From Desulfovibrio sp. 86 (GTDB lineage: Bacteria > Desulfobacterota > Desulfovibrionia > Desulfovibrionales > Desulfovibrionaceae): 64,000 bases of DNA. This document shows, piece after piece, positions 8,360 to 15,903 of the stretch; positions within the stretch are counted from its first letter, which is position 1; every line of letters starts with the position of its first letter. Location: the NCBI RefSeq assembly GCF_902702915.1, contig NZ_LR738849.1, forward strand, positions 2,549,001 through 2,613,000, in the 5' to 3' direction. Below the pieces are notes generated by a model, which worked only from the letters and a program-made list of their open reading frames with translations, was not told the origin of the DNA and did not search any database. A program made the translations under genes and the position numbers.

Positions 8360-9430
8360 TCAGGCGGCGTCGCCCAGCGCAGCCTCCCTGCGATTGCGCT
8401 GTTGCCCGCGCCACATGCCGCCGAGGATCATGCCCGCGCCAACGAGCAGACCGGCGCACATGGTGATAAAACTGACGACCTTGAGCACGTAGAGAAGCCC
8501 AGGCCCCATATGGATGAGCCCCAGCGCGCTGAGATACCCCGGCAGAGCCACAATGCGGCTTGCCGCCACAATGAGCATGATGGCGGCCATGACGTATTTG
8601 ATCATGATGGGCTTGACGTAGGTGGTGCCGATGGCCCCAAGCTGCACGCCCAGCAGGGAGCCAGCCAGAATGATGAAGACAAGGCGGATGTCTATCATGC
8701 CGTGCATGGCCCAGTTGACCGAGCCGCACAGGCCCATGACAAAGGCCGTGACCAGTTCCGTGCCGGAGGCGATGAGCCCTGGCACGCCGATGACATAGAT
8801 AAGCCCCGGCACGCCCACAAATCCGCCCACGGCGATGGTGGCGGCCAGCATGCCCGTGGCTATGCCCACGGGCAGGGTGAACCACAGCGAAATGCGCAAG
8901 CCGGATTTGGGAAAGGAAATCATGGGCGGCAGGTTGATGGCCTGCAGCTTTCTGGCCAGCGGCGGCGTGCTTTCGTCATCGTCCTTGCCGGAATGGCTGG
9001 AGCGCAGGGCGTCTTTAAGAATATAGCTGCCCACCACAACCAGCACCACCACAAAGGAAACGCTGACGTACAGGTCAGACCCGGCCTGCCCCCAATTTTC
9101 CAGAATAAAACGCTGGATGCGGATGCCGATCTGCACGCCTATGCCCGCAGTGGCGGCGATCACCATGCCCAGCTTGATGTCCACCTGGCCGAAGCGGTAG
9201 CGCTTGATGGCTCCAACCATGGCCTTGGGAAATTTGTGGCACATGTTGCTGGCCACAGCCACTGCGCCGGGCACGCCCAGCCCCATCATGCCCGGCGTGA
9301 GAATAAAGGCCCCACCGGAGCCGATAAATCCGCTCACAAGCCCGCCCACAAAGCCCACGGCCAGCAGAAAGGCCACGGAAATGGGCGTGAGCGTAATGAA
9401 CTGCGTTGGGTCAAGACTAAGCAGATCCAT
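8360..9430 (-). CDS. TauE/SafE (TSUP) family membrane permease
   Basis: This 356-residue protein is polytopic, with about eight hydrophobic segments. It has the TSUP signature GGLVSGFIGSGGAF in the first hairpin and a related glycine-rich repeat, GGFVGVPGL, in the second half. The family exports or takes up small anions, often sulfite, sulfonates or sulfoacetate. A charged loop (HSGKDDDES) of about 30 residues separates the two halves. It lies downstream of a small membrane-protein gene (9763-10176) on the same strand behind a sigma-54 promoter, and next to a two-component system. In a sulfate reducer an oxidised sulfur anion is a reasonable but unproven substrate. Confidence 0.85.
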   Translation of the reverse strand: MDLLSLDPTQFITLTPISVAFLLAVGFVGGLVSGFIGSGGAFILTPGMMGLGVPGAVAVASNMCHKFPKAMVGAIKRYRFGQVDIKLGMVIAATAGIGVQIGIRIQRFILENWGQAGSDLYVSVSFVVVLVVVGSYILKDALRSSHSGKDDDESTPPLARKLQAINLPPMISFPKSGLRISLWFTLPVGIATGMLAATIAVGGFVGVPGLIYVIGVPGLIASGTELVTAFVMGLCGSVNWAMHGMIDIRLVFIILAGSLLGVQLGAIGTTYVKPIMIKYVMAAIMLIVAASRIVALPGYLSALGLIHMGPGLLYVLKVVSFITMCAGLLVGAGMILGGMWRGQQRNRREAALGDAA

Positions 9431-9550
9431 GATTACCTCCGACTTGCAAGCTGACTGCCGTAACTACTTGGCGTAACAGCCTGGCAAACTGCCTGCCATA
9501 GACTGTTTGTCCGGCCTGGGCGGGGTTGCCGCGCCCTGGCTGCCGCTCCT

Positions 9551-9677
9551 TAGAGCATTTAACACTTGAAATGCTCGTGTACGGCAGGCAAAAGCCCGCC
9601 TACTCGCATTTCGTGGCAAGGATTTTTAGAAAAATCCTTGCAGAGCATTTAACTCATTTCATTCGTAAACTGCTCTA
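9551..9677. repeat. Family A intergenic repeat, full copy A1
   Basis: This 127-bp element has TAGAGCA and TGCTCTA ends. It contains four small inverted repeats, including AAGGATTTTT/AAAAATCCTT. It is the reverse complement of the 127-bp copy at 38274-38400, with perhaps 85% identity by eye. It lies between the permease and the small membrane-protein gene upstream of it. Confidence 0.8.
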
Positions 9678-9690
9678 GAGCATTTTCGCG

Positions 9691-9710
9691 TTGAGAATAT
9701 CCATTCTCAA
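9691..9710. other. 20-bp palindrome TTGAGAATATCCATTCTCAA
   Basis: The 8-nt arms are perfectly inverted around a 4-nt centre. The same core, inverted, occurs at 61200-61217 next to another family A copy. It may be a module of the repeat or a regulator site. Confidence 0.5.
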
Positions 9711-9762
9711 TGTTTCCAAGACGCCCGCTTCGGCGCGGCCAGGGCATGCACTACGTATGTGT

Positions 9763-10176
9763 TTAGCCGTGCGCCACCGCAGTCGTGTCCAGCCGGGGAG
9801 CGGGCGCGGTGGTGTGGCGGGCCGCAGGTTTGGCTGCGGTTTTTGTGCTCTGCTTCTGTCTGCCGGTAATGCCGCACAACTCCCAGAGGGCTCCGGCAAA
9901 ATGACCGTGCACGTAGGAGAGCAGCAGCACCGAGGCAATGGGCAGGGCTGTCCACAGCCCGCCCTTGGCGCACAGGGCGGCAAAGACGTCGGCATTGGCA
10001 AAGGCCAGCACATAGATGCATATGCTGCCAGCGCCATAGAGCAGCGTCTGTTTCAGCGCCGGGCTTTGCCGCTTGCCGCGTATGCTCCACAAATCGTCTG
10101 TCCAGCCGGGTTGCCCGGCATCAGCGTATGCCACAGCGGTAAACCAGTTTTCCATCGTTTTTTGCAGGGTATTCAT
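9763..10176 (-). CDS. Small two-helix membrane protein, unknown function
   Basis: This 137-residue protein has a soluble N-terminus beginning MNTLQKTMENWF, two hydrophobic segments (about residues 48-66 and 76-92) and a basic/Ala/Pro-rich cytoplasmic tail. I do not recognise a characterised family. The ATG at 10176 follows AGGAGG with 5-7 nt spacing; an in-frame start seven codons earlier overlaps the ribosome site and is rejected. The gene sits directly behind a sigma-54 promoter and upstream of the TauE/SafE permease on the same strand, so it may be an accessory of that transporter. Confidence 0.75.
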   Translation of the reverse strand: MNTLQKTMENWFTAVAYADAGQPGWTDDLWSIRGKRQSPALKQTLLYGAGSICIYVLAFANADVFAALCAKGGLWTALPIASVLLLSYVHGHFAGALWELCGITGRQKQSTKTAAKPAARHTTAPAPRLDTTAVAHG

Positions 10177-10198
10177 GTCGGCCTCCTGCACGGACAAT

Positions 10199-10215
10199 TA
10201 CAACTATTGTGCCAA
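10199..10215 (-). promoter_or_regulatory. Sigma-54 (-24/-12) promoter for the small membrane protein/TSUP genes
   Basis: The minus strand reads TTGGCAC-N5-TTGTA. GG (10213-10212), ten bases and GT (10201-10200) keep the required spacing. The predicted start is near 10189, leaving a very short leader before the ATG at 10176. The architecture is nearly the same as at the mfr promoter. Confidence 0.75.
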
Positions 10216-10436
10216 AAAGTTCAATTTATAATATACTGTATTTAAACGGTTTTTTATGCTGAAGGGTGTGGCGGCAATGCGCCTGCCACTGTTGCATTAT
10301 GACATGGCAGGACGTGTTGCGACCGCAAATTAATGCGGCGCAAGGCTTGTCAGCTTTGTTTTATTTTTATACGCTGTCGCAAAATGAAACGGCGTCGGGC
10401 GCATGTCTGTGAGCATGTGCCTGCGGGGGTGAGAGC

Positions 10437-11909
10437 ATGCTTCCCCAATTTTCTGTCTGGCATACCATTCGCGGCAAGATCGCCCTGGGCACGAGCCTGT
10501 TTCTGGCCATGCTGCTGCTCTTGGGCGGCATTGCCTGCTATGATCTTGAACGTATCGACAGGGCGACCCGCCTCATCGACATGGTGGACGACCTGCGCAG
10601 CGATGTGCTTGAGATGCGCAGGTACGAAAAGAATCTGCAGCTTTTTCCCGGCAGAAAGGGCGATCTCATTGCCCTGCGCAGCTTTGTGGATCTGGCGCGG
10701 GATCGGGCCACATCCGTGGGGCAGAGCTATAATGCCGCCATGGGCCGCCGGGTGGGCGACGGCGCGCACCACAATCTTGACCTGCTGCTTGAAGGCATTG
10801 GCGTCTACGAAGCCCTGCTGAACGCCGTGCCCACAGACGGCGCGGCGCTGACAGATCAGGGGCAGCGGCTGAGCGAACTGGCGGATTCGGCGGTGCGGCG
10901 CATGCGCCAGGGCATCTTTACCGCCGTGGGCGACCTGCGCGCCCAGCTGCTGGGGGCCATTGCGGCCCTGCTGGCCTGCGGCGTAGCTTTTGCCTGGCAC
11001 ATAGGCAGGCACATCATGCGCGCGCTTGGAGCCATAGAAAACGCCGCGCGCAGCGTTGGCGCAGGGCAGCCCCTGCCGCCGCCCCCGCCCCAGCTTGAGG
11101 AAGAAGCGCGCCATGTGCTCCAGACCCTCGACGGCATGGCGGTGGAGCTGGAAAAGCGGCACGCTCTGCTGTTGCAGGAAAAAAAGCTGGCTTCGCTGGG
11201 CGTGCTGACCTCGGGCGTTGCCCACCAGCTGAACAATCCCCTCAACAATATTTCTGTGGGCTGCCAGTTGCTCGGCGAGGACGTCAACGACGCCAGACAG
11301 GGCCTGCGCCCCATGCCCACGGCGGATGACGTGACCGCGCAGTTGAACGAGATTCAGGCCGAGGTCGTCCGCGCCCGCGACATTGTGCGCGGTCTGCTGG
11401 ACTTTGCGCGCGACAGGCCCTTTACCGTCGCCCAGCACGATCTGGCTGGCGTGGTGCGCAGGGCTGTGTCCCTGGTGCGGCACGACATGGGCGCGGCGGT
11501 GCGCATTGTGGTGGACGTGCCTGACGGCCTGCAACTGCCCATGGATGCCCAGCGTATTCAGGAAGTGCTCATCAACCTGCTGCTCAATGCCAGCCAGGCC
11601 ATGAACGGCAGCGGCGAGGTGCGCATATCCGCCCGTGTGGACGAGCCTGCGGGCATGGCGGAGTTGCGCGTGCACGACACGGGCAAGGGCATAGCGCCGG
11701 AGCATCTGGGCCGTGTGTTTGATCCCTTTTTCAGCCTCAAGCCCGTGGGCGAGGGAACGGGCCTTGGCCTGTCCATAGCCTTTGGCATTGTGGGCAAGCA
11801 CAAGGGAACACTGGAGGCGCAGAGCGAACCGGGGCAGGGCGCGTGCTTTACCCTGCGGCTGCCTCTTGAGTCCCGGCGCGACGCAAACGTTTCAGGAGCA
11901 GAGTCATGA
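10437..11909 (+). CDS. Membrane sensor histidine kinase
   Basis: This 490-residue kinase has a first membrane helix at about residues 15-35. A periplasmic, mainly helical sensor of about 145 residues follows, then a second helix around 183-203 and a short HAMP-like linker with a poly-Pro run. The HisKA domain carries the H-box GVAHQLNNPLNN. The HATPase_c domain shows N-box LLLNASQAMN and G-boxes DTGKGI and GTGLGLSI. Its stop overlaps the start of the response regulator by 4 nt (ATGA), so the two form a pair. It is divergent from the small membrane protein/TSUP genes, which it probably controls through its partner. Confidence 0.9.
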   Translation: MLPQFSVWHTIRGKIALGTSLFLAMLLLLGGIACYDLERIDRATRLIDMVDDLRSDVLEMRRYEKNLQLFPGRKGDLIALRSFVDLARDRATSVGQSYNAAMGRRVGDGAHHNLDLLLEGIGVYEALLNAVPTDGAALTDQGQRLSELADSAVRRMRQGIFTAVGDLRAQLLGAIAALLACGVAFAWHIGRHIMRALGAIENAARSVGAGQPLPPPPPQLEEEARHVLQTLDGMAVELEKRHALLLQEKKLASLGVLTSGVAHQLNNPLNNISVGCQLLGEDVNDARQGLRPMPTADDVTAQLNEIQAEVVRARDIVRGLLDFARDRPFTVAQHDLAGVVRRAVSLVRHDMGAAVRIVVDVPDGLQLPMDAQRIQEVLINLLLNASQAMNGSGEVRISARVDEPAGMAELRVHDTGKGIAPEHLGRVFDPFFSLKPVGEGTGLGLSIAFGIVGKHKGTLEAQSEPGQGACFTLRLPLESRRDANVSGAES

Positions 11910-13567
11910 CTACGGAACGGTTCCGGCTTGCCGAACAAGCCTCCATACAGGCAACGCCCGACGAACCCCGGCGCAGCAGCCACGGGCGCGACGCCGCGCA
12001 GCGTGCCGGCGGCGGTGGCCGCCTGTTGATTATCGATGACGAGCGCATGGCCCGCGCAAACCTCGCCCGCGCCCTGGAGCGGGGCGGGCACGAATCGGCT
12101 CAGGCGGGCAGCGGCGAAGAAGGACTGAAACTGCTGGCAGAGCAGGATATTGACGTGGTCATCACCGATATCGCCATGGCCGGCATGAACGGCATGGAGG
12201 TGCTCAAGGCGGTGCGCTCCAGCAAGCCGGATGTGGAAGTCATCATGGTCACGGGCTACCCCATGATTGAAAGCGCCGTGGAGGCCATGCGGCTCGGGGC
12301 CTTTCATTATCTGGCAAAGCCGTATTCGCTGGAAGAAGCGCGCATACTGGTGGCGCGCGCGCTGGAAAAGCGCCGCCTGCGGCAGCAGGTCGTGCAAATG
12401 CGCGCCCAGCTTGAGGCCAGCGGCTCCGTGCCCGAGATGGTGGGCGCATCGCCAGCCATGGGTGGTCTGCGGCAGGCGCTCATGCGTCTGGCTCCCACGG
12501 ACGTGGCTGTGCTGCTGCAGGGCGAAACGGGCACTGGCAAGGAACTGGCGGCCCGCACCATGCACGCCCAGAGCCAGCGGGCGCGGCGGCGTTTTCTGGC
12601 CATCAACTGCGGCGCGCTGTCGCCGGAACTTCTTGAAAGCGAGCTTTTCGGGCATGAGCAGGGGGCGTTTTCCGGCGCTGTGCGGCGCAAGGAGGGGCTC
12701 TTTGAGGCCGCCAGCGGCGGCACGCTCTTTCTGGACGAAATTGGCGAAATGCCCGCAGGCATGCAGGTCAAACTGCTGCGCGTGCTTCAGGAGCAGACGC
12801 TGCGCCGGGTGGGCGGCACGGTGGACATACCCGTGGACGTGCGCATCATCGCCGCCACCAACCGCAACCTCAAGGAAGAGGTGGAGGCAGGGCGTTTTCG
12901 CCGCGACCTTTACTACCGCATTGCCGTGGTGACGCAGGAACTGCCGTCCCTGCGCAGCAGGGTTGAGGACATCCCCATGCTGGCGCGCTTCTTTCTTGCG
13001 CGGCTGGCGGAGCAGGGCGGGGCTGCGCCCCTGGATATCGACGAAGCAGCCCTTGATGCGCTGCGGCAGTATCCCTTCCCCGGCAATGTGCGCGAGCTTG
13101 CCAATATCCTGGAGCGGGCGGCGGTGTTCTGCCCGCCGGGCGGCAGCATAGGGCTGTCGCATTTGTCGCCGGAAGTTTCCGAGCCAGGCCTGCATCCCTC
13201 CACAACACCATCAGCCGCGCCTGTCGCCGCGAGCCCGCATCTTTCAACGACGGTTTCTGCCGCGCCTGCCGCCACGGGTGCGGGGCGGGCGGACGTCGCA
13301 CCTACCATTGCCGCTACGCCCATGGCGTCTGCGACGCCAGTGCCGCCTGAGCCGCAAGCGCCGCCCGCGCCCCCTGTCTCCTCTGCGCCTCCTGCGCCCG
13401 AGCACGGGCAGGGGCAGGATACGCCGCTGGTTCCACTGGCAGAGATGGAAAAACAGCACATCCTGCGCGCTCTTGAACTGGCGGGCGACAACCGCACCCT
13501 GGCTGCCGACATGCTTGGCATCAGCCGTTCGTCCCTGTGGCGCAAGCTCAGGGAATACGGCGTGTAG
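11906..13567 (+). CDS. NtrC-family sigma-54 response regulator with long Ala/Pro linker
   Basis: This 553-residue protein has a receiver at about residues 35-155, with acidic LLIIDDE and phosphorylated Asp in VVITDIAM. The AAA+ domain runs about 165-405 with Walker A GETGTGKE and Walker B GTLFLDE, and a Fis-type HTH ends the protein (ADMLGISRSSLW). The sigma-54 loop is GAFSGA, a conservative change from GAFTGA. Between AAA+ and HTH lies an unusual Ala/Pro/Thr-rich linker of about 85 residues (about 430-515). Its ATG overlaps the kinase stop. The nearby GG-N10-GT promoter at 10199-10215 is its probable target. Confidence 0.9.
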   Translation: MTTERFRLAEQASIQATPDEPRRSSHGRDAAQRAGGGGRLLIIDDERMARANLARALERGGHESAQAGSGEEGLKLLAEQDIDVVITDIAMAGMNGMEVLKAVRSSKPDVEVIMVTGYPMIESAVEAMRLGAFHYLAKPYSLEEARILVARALEKRRLRQQVVQMRAQLEASGSVPEMVGASPAMGGLRQALMRLAPTDVAVLLQGETGTGKELAARTMHAQSQRARRRFLAINCGALSPELLESELFGHEQGAFSGAVRRKEGLFEAASGGTLFLDEIGEMPAGMQVKLLRVLQEQTLRRVGGTVDIPVDVRIIAATNRNLKEEVEAGRFRRDLYYRIAVVTQELPSLRSRVEDIPMLARFFLARLAEQGGAAPLDIDEAALDALRQYPFPGNVRELANILERAAVFCPPGGSIGLSHLSPEVSEPGLHPSTTPSAAPVAASPHLSTTVSAAPAATGAGRADVAPTIAATPMASATPVPPEPQAPPAPPVSSAPPAPEHGQGQDTPLVPLAEMEKQHILRALELAGDNRTLAADMLGISRSSLWRKLREYGV

Positions 13568-13779
13568 CCCCTCTGGGGATCAGGCATTTTTTGCAGCGGG
13601 CTGTCCGTTATGAAAAGCTGCCCTTGCGCCCTGCGGCTGCCATATGTGCGTCAGCGGTTCCTGCCGGGAAACCGGGTTGCTTCCAGATCAGAATATCGTA
13701 GAAAAAGGTCACATGATCTGTATTTTGTCCAGAGGAAAGCCCGACGTGATGACGTGCCGTTGTGCTGGCGCGGCATAAA

Positions 13780-13811
13780 AAAAATCCCTGAAAGGACATT
13801 CAGGGATTTTT
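13780..13811. terminator. Bidirectional terminator hairpin
   Basis: A perfect 13-bp stem (13780-13792 with 13799-13811) has A5 and T5 at its base, so it can terminate on both strands. It lies about 210 nt after the regulator gene. Confidence 0.75.
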
Positions 13812-13890
13812 CGCTGTAGCTGCGTTTCCACGCCAGAGGGCCGAGCGGCCCGCAGCGGGTGAACAGCGTGGTCCATTCCCCCTGGAAGAG

Positions 13891-13927
13891 ATTTTCCGGC
13901 CCCGGCGCCTGCCAGGGGCCGGAAAAT
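13891..13927. terminator. Strong GC hairpin at the convergent gene junction
   Basis: A perfect 13-bp stem (13891-13903 with 13915-13927) has ATTTT/AAAAT at the base. It is about 50 nt downstream of the TPR gene on the minus strand and probably ends its transcript. Confidence 0.65.
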
Positions 13928-13978
13928 CATGTGGGGAGGGGAGTATGTTTTGGCAGCGGCATGGCCCGGGGGCCATGA

Positions 13979-14542
13979 CTACGCGGCCATTGTGTCAAAA
14001 AGTTCTTTGGCGTTGTTGTTGGCGGGGTTGGCGCCAAGCACAGTTTCCAGATGCTGACGGGCATCTTCACTGCGGCCAAGGTAGATAAGGCATCCGGCCA
14101 AGGTCACGCGAACGGCTTCGGCTTCAACGCCGGTGCGCAGGGTGTCTTCCAGATGGGGCAGCACGTTTTCAACGCGGTCCAGCTGATAGGCTTCACGCAC
14201 AAGGCAGTTCAGGGCGATGATGTTTTCAGGGTTTTTGTTCATGGCGCGGGCAAAGTAGTCAAAAGCCCCTTCGTGCTGGCCCTGTTCCATAAGAACCAGG
14301 CCGATGCCGCACAGGGCCTTGTCGGTCTCTTCAACCGCGGCGGCCTTTTGGTACAGAACCAGAGCCTTGTCAAGCTCGGAGCGCTGTACGGCCACAGTGG
14401 CCAGGCCCATGTACGGGGCCGCGCTCTGGGCGTCGCTGTTGGCAGCCTTGCGGTAATATTCTTCAGCCTTGTCAAAGTCGCCCATGAACAGGTAGCATTC
14501 GCCCAATTCTTTATTGATTTCGTAATCCAGTTGATTGCTCAT
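13979..14542 (-). CDS. Tetratricopeptide-repeat protein
   Basis: This 187-residue soluble protein consists of about four or five TPR units. The repeats are recognisable as LGECYLFMGDFDKAEEYYRK, YMGLATVAVQRSELDKAL, GLVLMEQGQHEGAFDYF and LAGCLIYLGRSEDARQHLE. TPR proteins act as scaffolds; no catalytic domain or signal peptide is present. The ATG at 14542 follows GGAGG; a 28-codon upstream extension has no ribosome site and is rejected. It is monocistronic between a GC hairpin and a repeat-rich gap. The partner is unknown. Confidence 0.82.
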   Translation of the reverse strand: MSNQLDYEINKELGECYLFMGDFDKAEEYYRKAANSDAQSAAPYMGLATVAVQRSELDKALVLYQKAAAVEETDKALCGIGLVLMEQGQHEGAFDYFARAMNKNPENIIALNCLVREAYQLDRVENVLPHLEDTLRTGVEAEAVRVTLAGCLIYLGRSEDARQHLETVLGANPANNNAKELFDTMAA

Positions 14543-14803
14543 TTTTTCCTCCCCAACTTGAGGCTGGTTTGCGAAGGCGCAGAATGCGCCTTTGGCTTGC
14601 CCCGTACTATGCACTGCGCGTGCCAATTATGAATTCTACAAGCAAATCAGCATATTATTTTTTTGATAAAAAGGGGGCTGTGGAGGAGCGGCAAAGGACG
14701 CCGCGCAAAAAACGCCAAAAATCCGCCACTGACGGGGCGGGCGGCAGATTTTGCCGCCAGATTTTGCAGCCGAGTTTGCCGCCAGAATCTGCCGCAAATG
14801 CGT

Positions 14804-14835
14804 AAAAAGCCTTTTGTCCACAGGGCAAAAGGCTT
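14804..14835 (-). terminator. Terminator-like hairpin on the minus strand
   Basis: A 10-bp stem (AAGCCTTTTG at 14807-14816 with 14826-14835) is followed on the minus strand by TTTTT. It may end transcripts reading out of hisC-cmk about 370 nt upstream. Confidence 0.55.
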
Positions 14836-14840
14836 CAGGC

Positions 14841-14890
14841 CAGACCGGCCCAGACCGGCCCAGACCGAGCCAGAGCAGGCCAGACCGGGC
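14841..14890. repeat. Five tandem 10-bp units (CAGACCGGCC type)
   Basis: Two perfect and three diverged copies of CAGACCGGCC run head to tail in the non-coding gap between the TPR gene and cmk. Apart from this, a terminator-like hairpin, a palindrome and a family C element, I see nothing in the 14543-15210 gap. Confidence 0.7.
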
Positions 14891-15049
14891 CAGATACTCT
14901 TTGAAACAACGTGACGGCTGAAGGGGCTGCCTCCCCTTTCGCTTCAGATATGAAAACACCGGGAGCGTAGTACCCTGCCACCCCCGTTACGGTGTTTGGC
15001 CACGCAGATACACGGCGTTGATGTTGACTCGGCGGGTAACTGCACGCAG

Positions 15050-15085
15050 CCGCCAGAGCGTTTCAATATTGAAAGGCCCTGGCGG
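15050..15085. other. Palindromic hairpin with TTTCAATATTGAAA core
   Basis: A perfect 14-bp palindrome (15061-15074) is enclosed by CCGCCAG (15050-15056) and CTGGCGG (15079-15085). It lies next to the family C hairpin and could form one cruciform or RNA structure with it. Confidence 0.5.
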
Positions 15086-15100
15086 CATGGTAAACTACGA

Positions 15101-15163
15101 AAAGAGTTTTGGGGGGTGGGGGTGTGGGGGAGGGACCCTTTTGCAAAAGGGTCCCTCCCCCAC
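15101..15163. repeat. Family C hairpin/G-rich element C1, downstream of cmk
   Basis: A perfect 20-bp inverted repeat (15124-15163) adjoins a run of G-tracts at 15111-15134. Read in the direction of cmk, a hairpin is followed by C5-A-C6 and AAAACTC. Copies C2 and C3 have the same order and the same orientation to their upstream genes. Confidence 0.8.
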
Positions 15164-15210
15164 AAAATTGCAAAACGTAACTGCCCGCCTGCGCGCAAAG
15201 AAGGCCAGGT

Positions 15211-15903
15211 TCAGGCGTGCAGGCTCTGGCTGCCCCCGTGCACATTGATGTGGTGCAGCATGACGCCAAGAACGCCTTCAATGTCCAGGCGCGACGTATC
15301 CACGATAAGGGCGTCCGGGGCAGGGCGCAGCGGGGCCACGGCCCGGTTGCGGTCAAGGGCGTCACGCTGGCGTATCTGTTCTGTGAGGCTTGTCAGTTCA
15401 GCGGCTTCCCCCCGTTCTTCAAGGTCGCGCAGTCGCCGCATGGCGCGCACTTCCGGGGCCGCATCCAGAAAAAACTTGAAGCGCGCGTCGGGAAAAACCA
15501 CGGTGCCCATATCGCGGCCCTCGGCCACCAGGGGCGAGCTCTCGCCAATGGCCCTTTGGGTCTGGCGCAGGATGTCGCGCACCACCGGCACTGTGGCGAT
15601 GCGGGCTGCCAGCATGCCCACCTGCTCGGTGCGGACTTCACCGCGCACGGCCACGCCATTGCAGAACAGGGTTGATTGCTGCCCCATGCCGCTGAGTGTG
15701 AAGGTCCATTGCCCACAGCGGCTGCGCAGCTCATCTTCCGGGAGTTTTTCCGCCCCGGGCCCCAGCTTGAGGGCCATACAGCGAAACATGGCGCCGGTAT
15801 CCAGATAGGCCAGGCCCAGACTTTCGGCCATGCGGCGGGCCAGGGTGGTCTTGCCGACCCCGGCCGGGCCGTCCAGCGTAACAACGGGCAGGCGGGCGCT
15901 CAT
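15211..15903 (-). CDS. cmk: Cytidylate kinase
   Basis: This 230-residue enzyme phosphorylates CMP and dCMP with ATP in pyrimidine nucleotide metabolism. Its N-terminus is the P-loop GPAGVGKTT, followed by the family motif YLDTGAMFR. The NMP-binding and lid regions show EGRDMGTVVFPDA and RQRDALDRNRAVAPL. Length is normal for bacterial Cmk. Its ATG overlaps the hisC stop by 4 nt, so the pair is translationally coupled. Confidence 0.95.
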   Translation of the reverse strand: MSARLPVVTLDGPAGVGKTTLARRMAESLGLAYLDTGAMFRCMALKLGPGAEKLPEDELRSRCGQWTFTLSGMGQQSTLFCNGVAVRGEVRTEQVGMLAARIATVPVVRDILRQTQRAIGESSPLVAEGRDMGTVVFPDARFKFFLDAAPEVRAMRRLRDLEERGEAAELTSLTEQIRQRDALDRNRAVAPLRPAPDALIVDTSRLDIEGVLGVMLHHINVHGGSQSLHA

